In this document: positions 1-8,670 of the stretch, in pieces | How positions within the stretch are numbered: the first letter of the stretch is position 1 | Layout of the letters: every line of letters starts with the position of its first letter | Assembly: GCF_004117875.1 (NCBI RefSeq) | Contig: NZ_RAHW01000001.1 | Location: 372,001-436,000, forward strand | From: Geomonas oryzae | GTDB lineage: Bacteria; Desulfobacterota; Desulfuromonadia; Geobacterales; Geobacteraceae | Length of the DNA stretch: 64,000 nucleotides | Direction: 5' to 3' | Translations under genes and position numbers: made by a program | The notes under the pieces: generated by a model | Seen by the model: the letters and a program-made list of their open reading frames with translations, nothing else | Database searches by the model: none | Told to the model about the DNA's origin: nothing

Positions 1-327
1 GGCGTGCGAGGAGGAAGAAGGGAGCCCCCAGTACCAGGTGATGAGGTTCCAGATGATGGCGCCGGTGATGCCGGCAAGCACCACCATCTGCGTGATGTTG
101 TTGGCGTCCACGATCCCCTTGCCGATGGTCGCGGCGACCTTGGTGGAGATCATCGCCCCGACGAAATTCAAGCCCGCAGCCATGAAGATGGCGGTCCTCA
201 CGGTGAGGGCCCGGGTGGAGACGCAGGTCGCGATGGCGTTGGCGGTATCGTGGAACCCGTTGATGTAGTCGAACAACAAGGCCGCGCCGATTACCGCGAC
301 CAGCAGGACCAGGGTAACCTCAGGCAT
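1..327 (-). CDS. PiT-family inorganic phosphate transporter (N-terminal part, cut by window edge)
   Basis: Reading leftward from the ATG at 325-327, the 109 visible residues begin MPEVTLVLLVAVIGAALLF and continue with the PiT signature DYINGFHDTANAIAT and later GAIIWNLITWYWGLPSSSSHA. These are the family hallmarks: the N-terminal helix, then the GxHDxANA and P-S-S-S-x-A phosphate-site motifs. PiT proteins are cation-coupled phosphate symporters of the inner membrane. The start overlaps the end of the DUF47 gene by 8 bp, so the two are co-transcribed and probably co-translated. The C-terminal two thirds lie beyond the window. Confidence 0.9.
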   Translation of the reverse strand, partial: MPEVTLVLLVAVIGAALLFDYINGFHDTANAIATCVSTRALTVRTAIFMAAGLNFVGAMISTKVAATIGKGIVDANNITQMVVLAGITGAIIWNLITWYWGLPSSSSHA

Positions 328-937
328 TTTTTACCACCACGCTTTCCAGGATGTTCGCGGCATCCTCGCACTTGTCCGTTGCCGTCTCGAGGGTCTCGTA
401 GATCTCCTTCCACTTGATGAGCTGGATCGGGTCCTTCTCCTCGGCGAAGAGACGGCTGATAGCCTCGCGGCAGACGCGGTCCGCCTCGTTCTCCAGGGCG
501 TTGACCTCGATGCAGTAGGCGCTGATCGGCTCGAGCTTGCCGCCCAGCAGGGCGACCGTCTTGTCGATGGTCTGGCAGGACTTGAGGATCAGGAAGGCGA
601 GTTCCTTCGACTCGGGAGTCGGCTTGGTGACGTTGTACATGACGAAGCGCTGCGCGGAGGCGTCGATCAGGTCGAGGATGTCGTCAAGGGCCGAGGAGAG
701 GGCGTAGATGTCCTCGCGGTCGAAGGGGGTGATGAAGCTCTTGTTCAGCTTCTTGATGATGTCGTGGGTGATGGTGTCGCCCTTGTGCTCGACCTCTTTG
801 ATCTTGCGCTGGCTCGCCACCGGATCGTCAAAGTTGTCCAGCATGTCCTTAAGGAGTTGCGCCCCCTCGATGATGTTGTGAGACATATCCCTGAACATGG
901 CGAAAAACTTTTCATCTTTCGGTATCAACCCAAACAT
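320..937 (-). CDS. DUF47 / PhoU-like phosphate transport accessory protein
   Basis: A 205-residue, mostly helical, soluble protein of the DUF47 (PhoU-like) family, which is almost always encoded next to PiT transporters and modulates them. Seen here are the charged repeats typical of the family (VEHKGDTITHDIIKKLNKSF near residue 50, DREDIYALSSALDDILDLID near 75, EVNALENEADRVCREAI near 145). These resemble the E/D-rich metal-binding helices of PhoU. Length is normal for the family. A ribosome site (CGGAGGG) lies 4 nt before the ATG. It is first in the operon and overlaps the transporter gene by 8 bp. Confidence 0.92.
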   Translation of the reverse strand: MFGLIPKDEKFFAMFRDMSHNIIEGAQLLKDMLDNFDDPVASQRKIKEVEHKGDTITHDIIKKLNKSFITPFDREDIYALSSALDDILDLIDASAQRFVMYNVTKPTPESKELAFLILKSCQTIDKTVALLGGKLEPISAYCIEVNALENEADRVCREAISRLFAEEKDPIQLIKWKEIYETLETATDKCEDAANILESVVVKNA

Positions 938-1153
938 TTAACCCTCCGATCGGTGTCGGCCCCAGGCCGAATCTAGTTGCAAACTGGGGAGATATAGCAC
1001 ATCCGCGACAAATATTAAACAATGAATTACGTAATGCAACAGCGCTAATTAGCGACCTGGCGTTTACCATTGCGCGCCCAGAGGGACTGGCGCGACGCCC
1101 CTGCCTGTGTATTATTTATCCTTAATTCTTAAGGACGCGATCCGGGAGGACAC

Positions 1154-1849
1154 ATGAGCGGCGGTATCAAATGCTGGCCCGAGGCGGAACGCCCCCGGGA
1201 AAAGCTGATGCGGAAAGGGGCCTCGGCCCTGTCCGAAGCCGAACTGCTCGCGCTGATCCTGGGGAGCGGGGACGCCGCAAGCGGCCGCAGCGCTATCGAC
1301 CTCGGCCGCGAGCTCATGCTCCAGTTCAAGTCGTTGCGCGCCCTGGCCGATGCCTCGTGCAGCGAGATCCAGCAGGTAAAGGGGATCGGTCCGGCCAAGG
1401 CCGCCTGCATCCTCGCCGCCCTCGACCTCTCAAGGCGCATCCGCGAAAAGGAGGGGCGTCCCATCGAGTCCTTCGTCCGCTTCTCCTCCGCATCCCAGGT
1501 CTTCGAACACCTGAACCACGAGTTCCGGGACCGCCACACGGAACAGTTCATGGCGCTCCTGCTCGACGGCAAAAACCGCATCATCACCCGCGCCATGATC
1601 TCGGAGGGGTCGCTGAATCAGAGCATCGTGCATCCAAGAGAGGTGTTCAACGCTGCGGTGCGCCAGTCCGCAGCGGCGATGATCCTTCTGCACAACCACC
1701 CGACCGGCGACCCTACTCCCAGCCCCGAGGATCTCGAGGTCACCCGCCGTCTCTGCGAGGCTGGACAGCTCATGGGCATCCGCGTGCTCGACCACATCAT
1801 CATCGGGGAAAACGAGTTCTACAGTTTTGCCGACCACGGGCAGCTCTAG
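1154..1849 (+). CDS. radC: RadC family JAB/MPN-domain protein (UPF0758)
   Basis: 231 residues with a helix-hairpin-helix at about 75-83 (VKGIGPAKA) followed by the RadC JAB1/MPN metalloprotease-like domain. The JAMM-type motif H-x-H-x10-D is intact: H180, H182 and D193 within LLHNHPTGDPTPSPED. The family was once linked to DNA repair, but its biochemical role is unresolved. Metal binding is inferred from the motif. The ATG follows GGGAGG by 5 nt. It is transcribed divergently from the phosphate genes across a 216-bp gap and is followed 21 bp later by a small hypothetical gene, probably in the same operon. Confidence 0.93.
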   Translation: MSGGIKCWPEAERPREKLMRKGASALSEAELLALILGSGDAASGRSAIDLGRELMLQFKSLRALADASCSEIQQVKGIGPAKAACILAALDLSRRIREKEGRPIESFVRFSSASQVFEHLNHEFRDRHTEQFMALLLDGKNRIITRAMISEGSLNQSIVHPREVFNAAVRQSAAAMILLHNHPTGDPTPSPEDLEVTRRLCEAGQLMGIRVLDHIIIGENEFYSFADHGQL

Positions 1850-1870
1850 CACACTGGAAAAGGAGAGAAC

Positions 1871-2341
1871 ATGCGCAAATCCATCGTTACGCAGGAAAGC
1901 CCGGACGCCGGGAAGGGGATCGACTGGTTGGATCTCGAGAGCATCGCGCGGGTCGAGATCACTTCAGAGGACCCGCTGCAGCCGATCGAGTCGGCGCTGC
2001 AGCCCATCGGCGCCCCGGGCTGGTGTGCCGACGCGCCTGGCCCCCAGCGGATCCGCGTGCTGTTCGACCACCCCCAGAGGATTTCCCGGATCTACCTGCT
2101 CATCAGCGAGGAAGAGGTCGGCAGGACCCAGGAGTTCGTGTTGCGCTATGCGCAGGAGGGAAGCGATACCTTCCGCGAGATCGTGCGGCAGCAGTTCACC
2201 TTCGCTCCTCCCGGCACCACGGTCGAACAGGAGGAGTACCAGGTGGAACTGGCCGGGGTGACGGCTCTCGAACTGGAACTCGTTCCCGATCTTTCCGGAG
2301 GAACGGCAAAAGCGAAGCTTGGAAGGCTGCTCTTCGCCTGA
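1871..2341 (+). CDS. Conserved hypothetical protein, discoidin/XRCC1-N-like beta fold
   Basis: 156 residues, no signal peptide or membrane segment. Residues 60-100 (RIRVLFDHPQRISRIYLLIS, then EFVLRYAQEG..TFREIVRQQFTF) have the alternating pattern of a galactose-binding-like jelly roll: a strand predicting contact with the ligand, then a strand describing mean deviation in the F5/8C/XRCC1-N style. I know no function for it. An AAAGGAGAG ribosome site sits 4-5 nt upstream of the ATG. It follows radC by 21 bp, suggesting co-transcription. The discoidin-like reading is inference from sequence pattern only. Confidence 0.75.
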   Translation: MRKSIVTQESPDAGKGIDWLDLESIARVEITSEDPLQPIESALQPIGAPGWCADAPGPQRIRVLFDHPQRISRIYLLISEEEVGRTQEFVLRYAQEGSDTFREIVRQQFTFAPPGTTVEQEEYQVELAGVTALELELVPDLSGGTAKAKLGRLLFA

Positions 2342-2358
2342 AAATCCGAAATCAGGAC

Positions 2359-2660
2359 AAAAAAAAGCGCCGAAGCGAAAGGAGGACTCCACCGTCGGCG
2401 CAAAAGTTGGGTTTTGGTTGGTCGAGCGGCTCGTTTCGCCCGCTCTTGCCTTTCTTATTACAAGAGCGATGCCAACCGTGTCGGCAGGCAAAATTTTTCC
2501 AAAGTGATTGATTTTACGAGCGAAACAACCCACACACTCCGAACGGCCAGCCGACGGGCAGAGTTCAACTTCTGCACAGTAAATCTTGAACAGCACCGGC
2601 TATCCGCGCCAAGTCCTCATAACCTTTAGCTTTTGCAGTTTTTGAACAGGAGTTCAAAAC
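2359..2660 (-). ncRNA. Candidate structured non-coding RNA with intrinsic terminator
   Basis: The 456-bp gap between the genes ending at 2341 and 2798 contains an intrinsic terminator that works only leftward: GCGCCGA/TCGGCGC arms at 2367-2373 and 2395-2401, followed on the minus strand by eight U (2359-2366). The DUF1318 gene already has its own terminator at 2735-2762, so a separate leftward transcript must end here. Between them lie other potential hairpins: arms CGCTCTTG/CAAGAGCG near 2441-2468, UGCC/GGCA in the 2480s, GTTCAA/TTGAAC near 2560-2590, and TTTTGAAC/GTTCAAAA near 2640-2658. No frame looks like a real protein. The 5' end and family are unknown. Confidence 0.45.
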
Positions 2661-2730
2661 TTGCACACCGCGTTGCACCACTTGAATCCTCCCCACAAAC
2701 CGGCGTCCCGTCCATCCGGCAAACAGAAAT

Positions 2731-2762
2731 AAAAGGAGGCCACGTGATTGCACGTGGCCTCC
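2731..2762 (-). terminator. Rho-independent terminator of the DUF1318 lipoprotein gene
   Basis: Perfect 12-bp stem (GGAGGCCACGTG/CACGTGGCCTCC, 2735-2762) with a 4-nt loop, followed on the minus strand by TTTTATTT. It lies 36 bp after the stop codon of the gene ending at 2798. Confidence 0.9.
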
Positions 2763-2797
2763 TCGGTAAGCCCTCCCTATTTCGGCTCAGCTCGCCG

Positions 2798-3460
2798 CTA
2801 CTTCTGCACCCAGCGGTCGTTTTGCAGCTGCATCCACCACCCGGGCTGCGCCGCCTCACGCTTCGTCTCGGCGAAGGTCGCGGCCGCTTTCCCCAATACC
2901 TGGTTCATCGCCTCCTTGCTCTCCTTCTGCTTTTGCAGCTTGAGGATCGCCTTCGCCATGCTCGTCACCACGACCTTGCGGCTCTGGTTTTCCGAAGAGA
3001 CCAGCGCCTCGTCCTGCGGGGCGAGCTTCCCTTTGGCCGAAGGAGGTATCACGACGAGACCCTGTTTGGAGAGGCCGACCGAACCGCCGGCAAAAAGCGT
3101 GTTCAGCCGCGGGAGCCGCTTGCTCATGTCGTCGTAGGCCTTCAGCACCTCGGGCATGCTCGAGAGCTCCACCGCCAGGGCATCGGCGTCAGCATCGGTG
3201 TCGGCCGCATAAGCCGCGGTGACCAGGGAGAAATCAAAGACCCGGCTCTGCGGCTTCTCCTGCGGCGCGGCGGGCGGCACCCCGGGAGGAACCTTCTGGC
3301 CGCCGGGAGCCTCACCGGTTTTCAGCAGCATGTCGTCAAGGGACTTGTACGCCTCCTTGGCCGCCTTCTCCGGAAAATAGACGTTCACCGTGATCACCGC
3401 ACACGCGGCAAGGAAAATACAGGAGACAGAGAACAGCAGTTTGATCAGTTTCGTTTTCAT
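2798..3460 (-). CDS. DUF1318 (YdbL-like) lipoprotein with YnbE-like N-terminus
   Basis: 220 residues. The N-terminus (MKTKLIKLLFSVSCIFLAAC) is a lipoprotein signal with lipobox LAAC, Cys20 being the lipidated residue. It is followed by ITVNVYFPEKAAKEA, a segment typical of deltaproteobacterial DUF1318 proteins that also recalls the small E. coli lipoprotein YnbE. The C-terminus (AQPGWWMQLQNDRWVQK) matches the end of YdbL. In E. coli ydbH, ynbE and ydbL form an operon: YdbH and YnbE bridge the periplasm for lipid homeostasis. Here the gene follows a very large AsmA-like gene (49 bp gap), the same arrangement. The YnbE/YdbL fusion idea is inference. Confidence 0.8.
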   Translation of the reverse strand: MKTKLIKLLFSVSCIFLAACAVITVNVYFPEKAAKEAYKSLDDMLLKTGEAPGGQKVPPGVPPAAPQEKPQSRVFDFSLVTAAYAADTDADADALAVELSSMPEVLKAYDDMSKRLPRLNTLFAGGSVGLSKQGLVVIPPSAKGKLAPQDEALVSSENQSRKVVVTSMAKAILKLQKQKESKEAMNQVLGKAAATFAETKREAAQPGWWMQLQNDRWVQK

Positions 3461-3509
3461 AAAAGCCTCCGGCGTTGGTATCGTCGTTCATGAATATAGC
3501 ACAGCACCT

Positions 3510-6500
3510 TCACTCTTCCCACTTGAACTCCGGCGCCGCTTCCGGCGGTGGCGCTGCCGTGCCCTTTTTCTGCTCCGGCTCTCCGGTTGCCGGCTTGCCG
3601 CGCACCGCCGCCTCCCTGATCGACTCCAGGAGATGGCCGAGTCCTATGCGGTTCTGGGTCGGCGCTATGTTGACGTTCAGATCCTTCACCCCGACGAAGT
3701 TGGTGTTGACGATCCTCAAGGTGTTGAAGGTGAGGTCGCCGTCCTGCAGGGTCGCCTTGATCTCCGCCGCGTCGTAGGGGCGATCGCGGCTCAAAAAGAA
3801 CCCGCTCAGTTTCTGCTTCGCCAGCCGCTGCAGGAATTCCTTGCTGACCAGCATCTTCTCATCCTTCCCTTCGCGGGCCCACAGCTCCACAAAGCCTGCG
3901 GTGCCGTCGATACCGCCCCCCGTACCGCGAAAACTGATGACGCCGTCCACCTTCCCCGAGATATACCCCTGGACACTCGGGATGCTGCCGCAGAGCTGTT
4001 TCAGGCTCACCCCGTTCACCAAAAGGTCGGCCCGATAGTTCGCCTTGGTCCCCATGGCAAGATAGCCGGTCCCGAGGATGGCGCCCTTGTAGAGCGTCGC
4101 ACGCAAGGGGAGCACCTCCATCACTCCGTTTGACGCGCGCAACTGCAGGGCGAGCTTTTCGAGCTGCAGCGTCCCGTAGGAGATGCGGTCGATGTTCAGC
4201 GCGTTGCCTCCCGCAGACATCCCCTTGAGCTCCGCTAGGACGCGCCGGTAATTGCCGCGACTGAACTCCCTGCTGTCGCGGGGCCTTGGTGCGGCCTTCG
4301 CCGAGAAATCCATGGAAACCGGGAGGGTTCCGTCGATGCCGGAAATGGTGAGCTTCTGTGATGGAGAATCGATGCCGCCGCCATGGACCTCCAACCGTCC
4401 ATCGAGGAGCTGCCGTCCCCCACGCAGCTCGAGTTTCCCGCCCCCCGAGAGCGTTCCCTTGAGGGTCGCCTCCTGTATCGCCTGCGGCATCAGGTTGATG
4501 GCGGTGTCGACGAGGGCATCCACCGGTGTCTCGGGAAGGGACAAGGTGAGGGAGCCCTCCCGCGCCGGCGACGCGGCACGCGCCACCTCGCCCCGTACCC
4601 GCAAGGCGACCCCTTTCCCCGGGGAGAGGAGTCCCTCACCTATGGACAGTTTCCCCGACGCGTAGTTCCCGGAGAGGAACAGGGATCCGCCGGAAAGGGC
4701 ACGCTTGCCGTCCTTGGACGCCGAGAGGTTGCGTCCTTTGATATCGAAGCGGCAGTCGAGTCCCCTTTTCCCCGCATAGCTGCCGCTCGCGCGCAGGTCG
4801 ATCTCCCCGCCGGTGGGCCTTGTCGCCGCGTCATGCTTCAGAAAACCGGCCGCCTGGGCTGCCGCAGCACCGGTAAGGGAGAGAGAGAACTGGCCCGTGT
4901 CCGGGGTGAAGGGGCGGAACTTACCCTGTCCGGCGAGCTTTCCTCCCAGGAGCGAGCCGCTCACCTCTGCTTCCCCCCCCTCTCTGGAGAAGACCGCCTG
5001 CAAAGCGGGGGCGCCGATCCCTTTTCCCTTGAGCGTTACCGACTTGGTCGAGATATGGGCTTTTCCTTCCAGCCACCGCTCCTCCCCGGAGCGCACCAGT
5101 AGTCCACTGAAGCGTCCTGCCACACCGGCAAGGTCGAGATCGCCCTGCCGCAGCGCCCCGCCTTCGAGCTCCCAGGCCAGAGGGGTGCGCCCGGTTGCCC
5201 CCTTGGGAGGTAGTTCCCCGCTCAGACGAGCGATGGCAAGACGCGTGTCTCCCAGCCGTCCCTGCACCCCCTCGAGGGTGAGCTTGGTACCGTCGACCCG
5301 GTAGGCGAGGCGTGCATCCCCTCCCTTGCCGTCCAGGGTGAGACCGGCAAGACGTGCCTCCCCCGAAGCTTGAAGCCGTCCGGCGCGGCGGCCGAACTGC
5401 GCGGTAACCGCACCGTCTTTGACGGCGGCTGATGTCTTCCCTCTTTTTGCGGAGACGCCTGAGAGGAGCAGTTTTGCGGTGGCGGTGAAGTCGCTTCCTC
5501 CCTTGCCGCTTGCGGCGAGCGTACCGGAAAGGACTCCGGTACCGGTCTCGGCACCGTAGCGCTTCAACAAGGGGTTCAGCGAGGAGACCTTTGCCTCGCC
5601 GATCTTCAGGGACGCGGAGATGGGCTCCGGACGCGCGGCATCGAAGGCAAGATCGCCCGTTGCAGGGATGCCCATCAGGCGCGCGCTCGCCTTGCTGCTT
5701 TCAAAGCGCACCGGCTTAAGCTGCGGAGTGAGGATGAGGTCGAAAGGAAGCTCGACGGCTTCGACCAGGGCCTTGCCTGTTGCCTGAGGCGCCGAGAGCC
5801 TACCCGCCAGCGCAACGCCCCCTCCCTTGCCGGCAACGTTCGCCTTTCCCGAAAGCCCGCTCACCAACGTCTCACCTCCCCTGGCAAGGCTCCCCTCCTC
5901 GAGGACAAGAACGCCGGTGGCGCTTTCCACCCCACGAGGGGCGCTTCCCTCCACGCGTAGCGACTCGCAGCGCAACTGGCCGCCGTAGAGAAGGCCGCCA
6001 CGGGCCTTGTCCGCCAACAGGGCGTTCAAAAGGGCGAGATCGACGCGGTCTACGGCGAAGAGGAGGGCGAACTCACGCTCCTTTCTTACCCCGGACACGC
6101 TCCCTTCGCCGTGCAGTTGCGCCACGTCTTTTATCTCGAGAGTCGCGTCGGCAAGGTCGGCACGGTCCTCTTCCAGACCGTAGGTCCCGGTGAAATTCAG
6201 GGAACCGGCCACGGGATAACTGCCGCGGGCGGCGGGGAGCTGGATGTCGCGGAAGCGGAAGGCGCCGGAGAAGCGGAGTTCCCCTTTGGCGAGAACGGCG
6301 GTAACGGCGAGAGAGCCCCCCGCTTTCCGGAACGGTTCCGGGGTCTTCAGCTTGAAAAGAGCCGCGGCACGCTGCAGGGACAGGGTGGGGGCGCTCAAGG
6401 AGAGATCCAGCGCGGCCTCGCCCCCCGGGCGTGCGGTCCCGCCCAAGTGGTAGGAATTACCTGCCGGGTCCTGGAAGACGAGGTCTAGCTGCGCGCTACG

Positions 6501-7067
6501 CGAGCCGCCGGTCGCGAGGTTGAAAAGCTTCAGGTTCATCCCCTGCACGCCCTCGCCCTGCACCGATAGCGAGCCGTTCACCACCGCGAGCTTCCCGATT
6601 ACCGTTTCGGGCGCGGGGCGCGCCGGTGGCTTTTTCGCGGCAAGTCTTCGCTTCAGTTCCGAGAAGTTCCATGCGCCTGCCGGGTTCTTCCGTAAGTCGA
6701 TGCTCCCCTTCTCGATGGAGATGGACTCGAAGTTGCGGCGCCCACGCAAGAGGTCCCACCATTTGGGCGTTACGGTCACCGAATCGGCGGCGACAAGGTC
6801 GGGTCCGGCAAATCCCTTCGGGGAGTGCAACCGGATCCCGCGCAGGACTACGCTGCGCCCCGAAAGCCCTACCTTCGCCACGGTGAATTCCTGCTGGAGC
6901 GTGGAGGTGATGAACCGAGACAACTGGCGGGCGGGAAGCGGGGTGGCGAGATAGATTTCCAGCGCGAGGAAGATAAGCAGGATAAGGGCGAGCAGCGCGG
7001 CAGCGCAGAAGGTTGCGAGCCGTCCCGGCCCTTCTAAGGTGAATTTTCTGCCGACGTCGTTGCCCAT
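3510..7067 (-). CDS. Large AsmA-like / YdbH-like intermembrane lipid transport protein
   Basis: 1185 residues: a short cytoplasmic tail, one transmembrane helix (about 20-40, ATFCAAALLALILLIFLALE), then a very long periplasmic region of beta-rich repeats of the AsmA/TamB/YdbH type (recurring strands such as GSLSVQGEGVQGMNLKLFNL and GKLELRGGRQLLDGRLEVHG). The C-terminal part (GYISGKVDGVISFRGTGGGI, then KQKLSGFFLSRDRPYDAAEI) resembles the conserved C-terminus of YdbH-like proteins, and the tail is Pro/Ala/Glu-rich. Such proteins form lipid-conducting grooves between inner and outer membrane. Pairing with a DUF1318 lipoprotein supports a YdbH-type role. Confidence 0.8.
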   Translation of the reverse strand: MGNDVGRKFTLEGPGRLATFCAAALLALILLIFLALEIYLATPLPARQLSRFITSTLQQEFTVAKVGLSGRSVVLRGIRLHSPKGFAGPDLVAADSVTVTPKWWDLLRGRRNFESISIEKGSIDLRKNPAGAWNFSELKRRLAAKKPPARPAPETVIGKLAVVNGSLSVQGEGVQGMNLKLFNLATGGSRSAQLDLVFQDPAGNSYHLGGTARPGGEAALDLSLSAPTLSLQRAAALFKLKTPEPFRKAGGSLAVTAVLAKGELRFSGAFRFRDIQLPAARGSYPVAGSLNFTGTYGLEEDRADLADATLEIKDVAQLHGEGSVSGVRKEREFALLFAVDRVDLALLNALLADKARGGLLYGGQLRCESLRVEGSAPRGVESATGVLVLEEGSLARGGETLVSGLSGKANVAGKGGGVALAGRLSAPQATGKALVEAVELPFDLILTPQLKPVRFESSKASARLMGIPATGDLAFDAARPEPISASLKIGEAKVSSLNPLLKRYGAETGTGVLSGTLAASGKGGSDFTATAKLLLSGVSAKRGKTSAAVKDGAVTAQFGRRAGRLQASGEARLAGLTLDGKGGDARLAYRVDGTKLTLEGVQGRLGDTRLAIARLSGELPPKGATGRTPLAWELEGGALRQGDLDLAGVAGRFSGLLVRSGEERWLEGKAHISTKSVTLKGKGIGAPALQAVFSREGGEAEVSGSLLGGKLAGQGKFRPFTPDTGQFSLSLTGAAAAQAAGFLKHDAATRPTGGEIDLRASGSYAGKRGLDCRFDIKGRNLSASKDGKRALSGGSLFLSGNYASGKLSIGEGLLSPGKGVALRVRGEVARAASPAREGSLTLSLPETPVDALVDTAINLMPQAIQEATLKGTLSGGGKLELRGGRQLLDGRLEVHGGGIDSPSQKLTISGIDGTLPVSMDFSAKAAPRPRDSREFSRGNYRRVLAELKGMSAGGNALNIDRISYGTLQLEKLALQLRASNGVMEVLPLRATLYKGAILGTGYLAMGTKANYRADLLVNGVSLKQLCGSIPSVQGYISGKVDGVISFRGTGGGIDGTAGFVELWAREGKDEKMLVSKEFLQRLAKQKLSGFFLSRDRPYDAAEIKATLQDGDLTFNTLRIVNTNFVGVKDLNVNIAPTQNRIGLGHLLESIREAAVRGKPATGEPEQKKGTAAPPPEAAPEFKWEE

Positions 7068-7159
7068 GTGACCCCTTTCTTCGCAGGGTGAACTTTACCT
7101 TGGATCGTCAAGATGGGCAAGGACGGGCTTCAGGAGCGGGAGGAGGCTTTGAGAGAGGG

Positions 7160-7197
7160 ATGGAACGAAAAAGGGGCGCCCGCTTTCCGGACGCCCC
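7160..7197 (-). terminator. Rho-independent terminator of gap
   Basis: Hairpin with arms GGGGCGTCCGG and the complementary GGGCGCCCC (7173-7197), followed on the minus strand by TTTTTCGTT. It is 28 bp after the gap stop codon. Confidence 0.85.
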
Positions 7198-7224
7198 TTC
7201 CTTTTCCAACTAATACTGTCGCCC

Positions 7225-8670
7225 TTAGGCCGGCAGTGCGGGAAGCTCGAGGCCGGCCATCTTCTGGACCATGCGCACGACCTGGCAGCTGTAGCCGAAC
7301 TCGTTGTCGTACCAGACGTAGAGCACGCAGCGGTTACCCTGCACGATGGTGGCGAGTGAGTCGACCACGCCCGCGTGACGGGAACCGACGAAGTCGCTGG
7401 AGACGACGTCCGGGGAGTTCGTGTAGTCGATCTGGTTCTGCAGCGGCGAGTCGAGGGAGATGGCGCGCAGGTAGCTGTTCAGCGTCTCCACGTCGGTCTC
7501 CTGCTTGAGCTGCAGGTTGAGGATCGCGAGCGAAACGTTCGGGGTCGGGACGCGGATCGCGTTGCCGGTCAGCTTGCCGGTCAGTTCCGGAAGCACCTTG
7601 GCTACGGCCTTGGCGGCGCCGGTCTCGGTGATGACCATGTTGAGCGGGGCGCTCCGCCCGCGGCGATCGGCCTTGTGGTAGTTGTCGATCAGGTTCTGGT
7701 CGTTGGTGTAGGAGTGGCAGGTCTCGACGTGACCGCTCACGATGCCGAACTTGTCGCTCACCGCCTTCAGCACCGGAACGATGGCGTTGGTGGTGCAGCT
7801 AGCCGCGGAGAAGATGGTCTCTTGCGCTACGATCAGCTCGTTGTTGATGCCGGCGACCACGTTGGGGATGTCACCCTTGCCCGGCGCGGTGAGGAGCACC
7901 TGGGAAACGCCCGGCGCCTTCAGGTGACGGCCGAGACCTTCGCGGTCGCGCCACTTGCCGGTGTTGTCGATGACAATGGCGTTGCGGATGCCGTACTGGG
8001 TGTAATCGACGTTCTCAGGGGCATCGGAGTAGATGATGCGGATCATGTTGCCGTTGGCGATGATCGCGTTTTCTTCTTCGTCGATGGTGATGATGCCGTT
8101 GAACTGGCCGTGCACGGAGTCGCGGCGCAAAAGGCTCGCACGCTTCACCAGATCGTCGGGGCCTCCCTTGCGCACTACCGCTGCGCGCAGGCGGAGTTTT
8201 TCGCCGCTGCCGGATTTTTCAACGAGGATGCGGGCGAGCAGGCGGCCGATGCGGCCGAAACCGTAGAGCACGATGTCCTGCGGCTCGTCGAGCAGCGATG
8301 TGCGGCCGGTGTTGACCGAGGCCAGTTCGCTCGCCACGAAGTCGTCGACGGAGACCTTGCCCTGCAGCGCCTGGTAACGGACGGCAAGCCTGCCGAGGTC
8401 GATGCGTGCCGGCGCGATGTCCAGCTTGCTCACGGCCTCGAGAACGGGGAACGTCTCCTGAACGGTCAGCTCGCCGTCGAGGACCAGACGAGCGAAACGA
8501 TGCGCCTTGAGGATCTCGATGGTCGGGCTGTTTACCAGCGAACGGCCGTACACGGTGGTGACGACGTTGTTGTCGCGGTAAAGGTGACCGATGATCGGGA
8601 GCATGCGCTCGGCAAGCTCCTCATGGCTCTGCCATTCCTTCAAATAAGCTTCCTGTTTCTCAATCTTCAT
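7225..8670 (-). CDS. gap: Glyceraldehyde-3-phosphate dehydrogenase with N-terminal extension
   Basis: 481 residues from the ATG at 8668-8670, which has an AAGGGA ribosome site 7 nt upstream; an in-frame upstream start at 8727 has none. The Rossmann motif GFGRIGR (137-143) and the catalytic SAASCTTNA (Cys292) define the NAD(P)-dependent phosphorylating GAPDH of glycolysis/gluconeogenesis. Ordinary bacterial GapA is about 335 residues. This one carries about 130 extra N-terminal helical residues (HEELAERMLPIIGHLYRDNN, then AVRYQALQGKVSVDDFVASE), a form known in some Proteobacteria and Bacteroidetes. The role of the extension is unknown to me. It is monocistronic, with its own terminator. Confidence 0.93.
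   Translation of the reverse strand: MKIEKQEAYLKEWQSHEELAERMLPIIGHLYRDNNVVTTVYGRSLVNSPTIEILKAHRFARLVLDGELTVQETFPVLEAVSKLDIAPARIDLGRLAVRYQALQGKVSVDDFVASELASVNTGRTSLLDEPQDIVLYGFGRIGRLLARILVEKSGSGEKLRLRAAVVRKGGPDDLVKRASLLRRDSVHGQFNGIITIDEEENAIIANGNMIRIIYSDAPENVDYTQYGIRNAIVIDNTGKWRDREGLGRHLKAPGVSQVLLTAPGKGDIPNVVAGINNELIVAQETIFSAASCTTNAIVPVLKAVSDKFGIVSGHVETCHSYTNDQNLIDNYHKADRRGRSAPLNMVITETGAAKAVAKVLPELTGKLTGNAIRVPTPNVSLAILNLQLKQETDVETLNSYLRAISLDSPLQNQIDYTNSPDVVSSDFVGSRHAGVVDSLATIVQGNRCVLYVWYDNEFGYSCQVVRMVQKMAGLELPALPA

Noticed and set aside
1171-2511. Long open frame on the plus strand across radC and the next gene
   Set aside because: It is Arg/Pro/Gly-rich, lacks any family motif, and overlaps two well-supported genes in another frame; a high-GC shadow.
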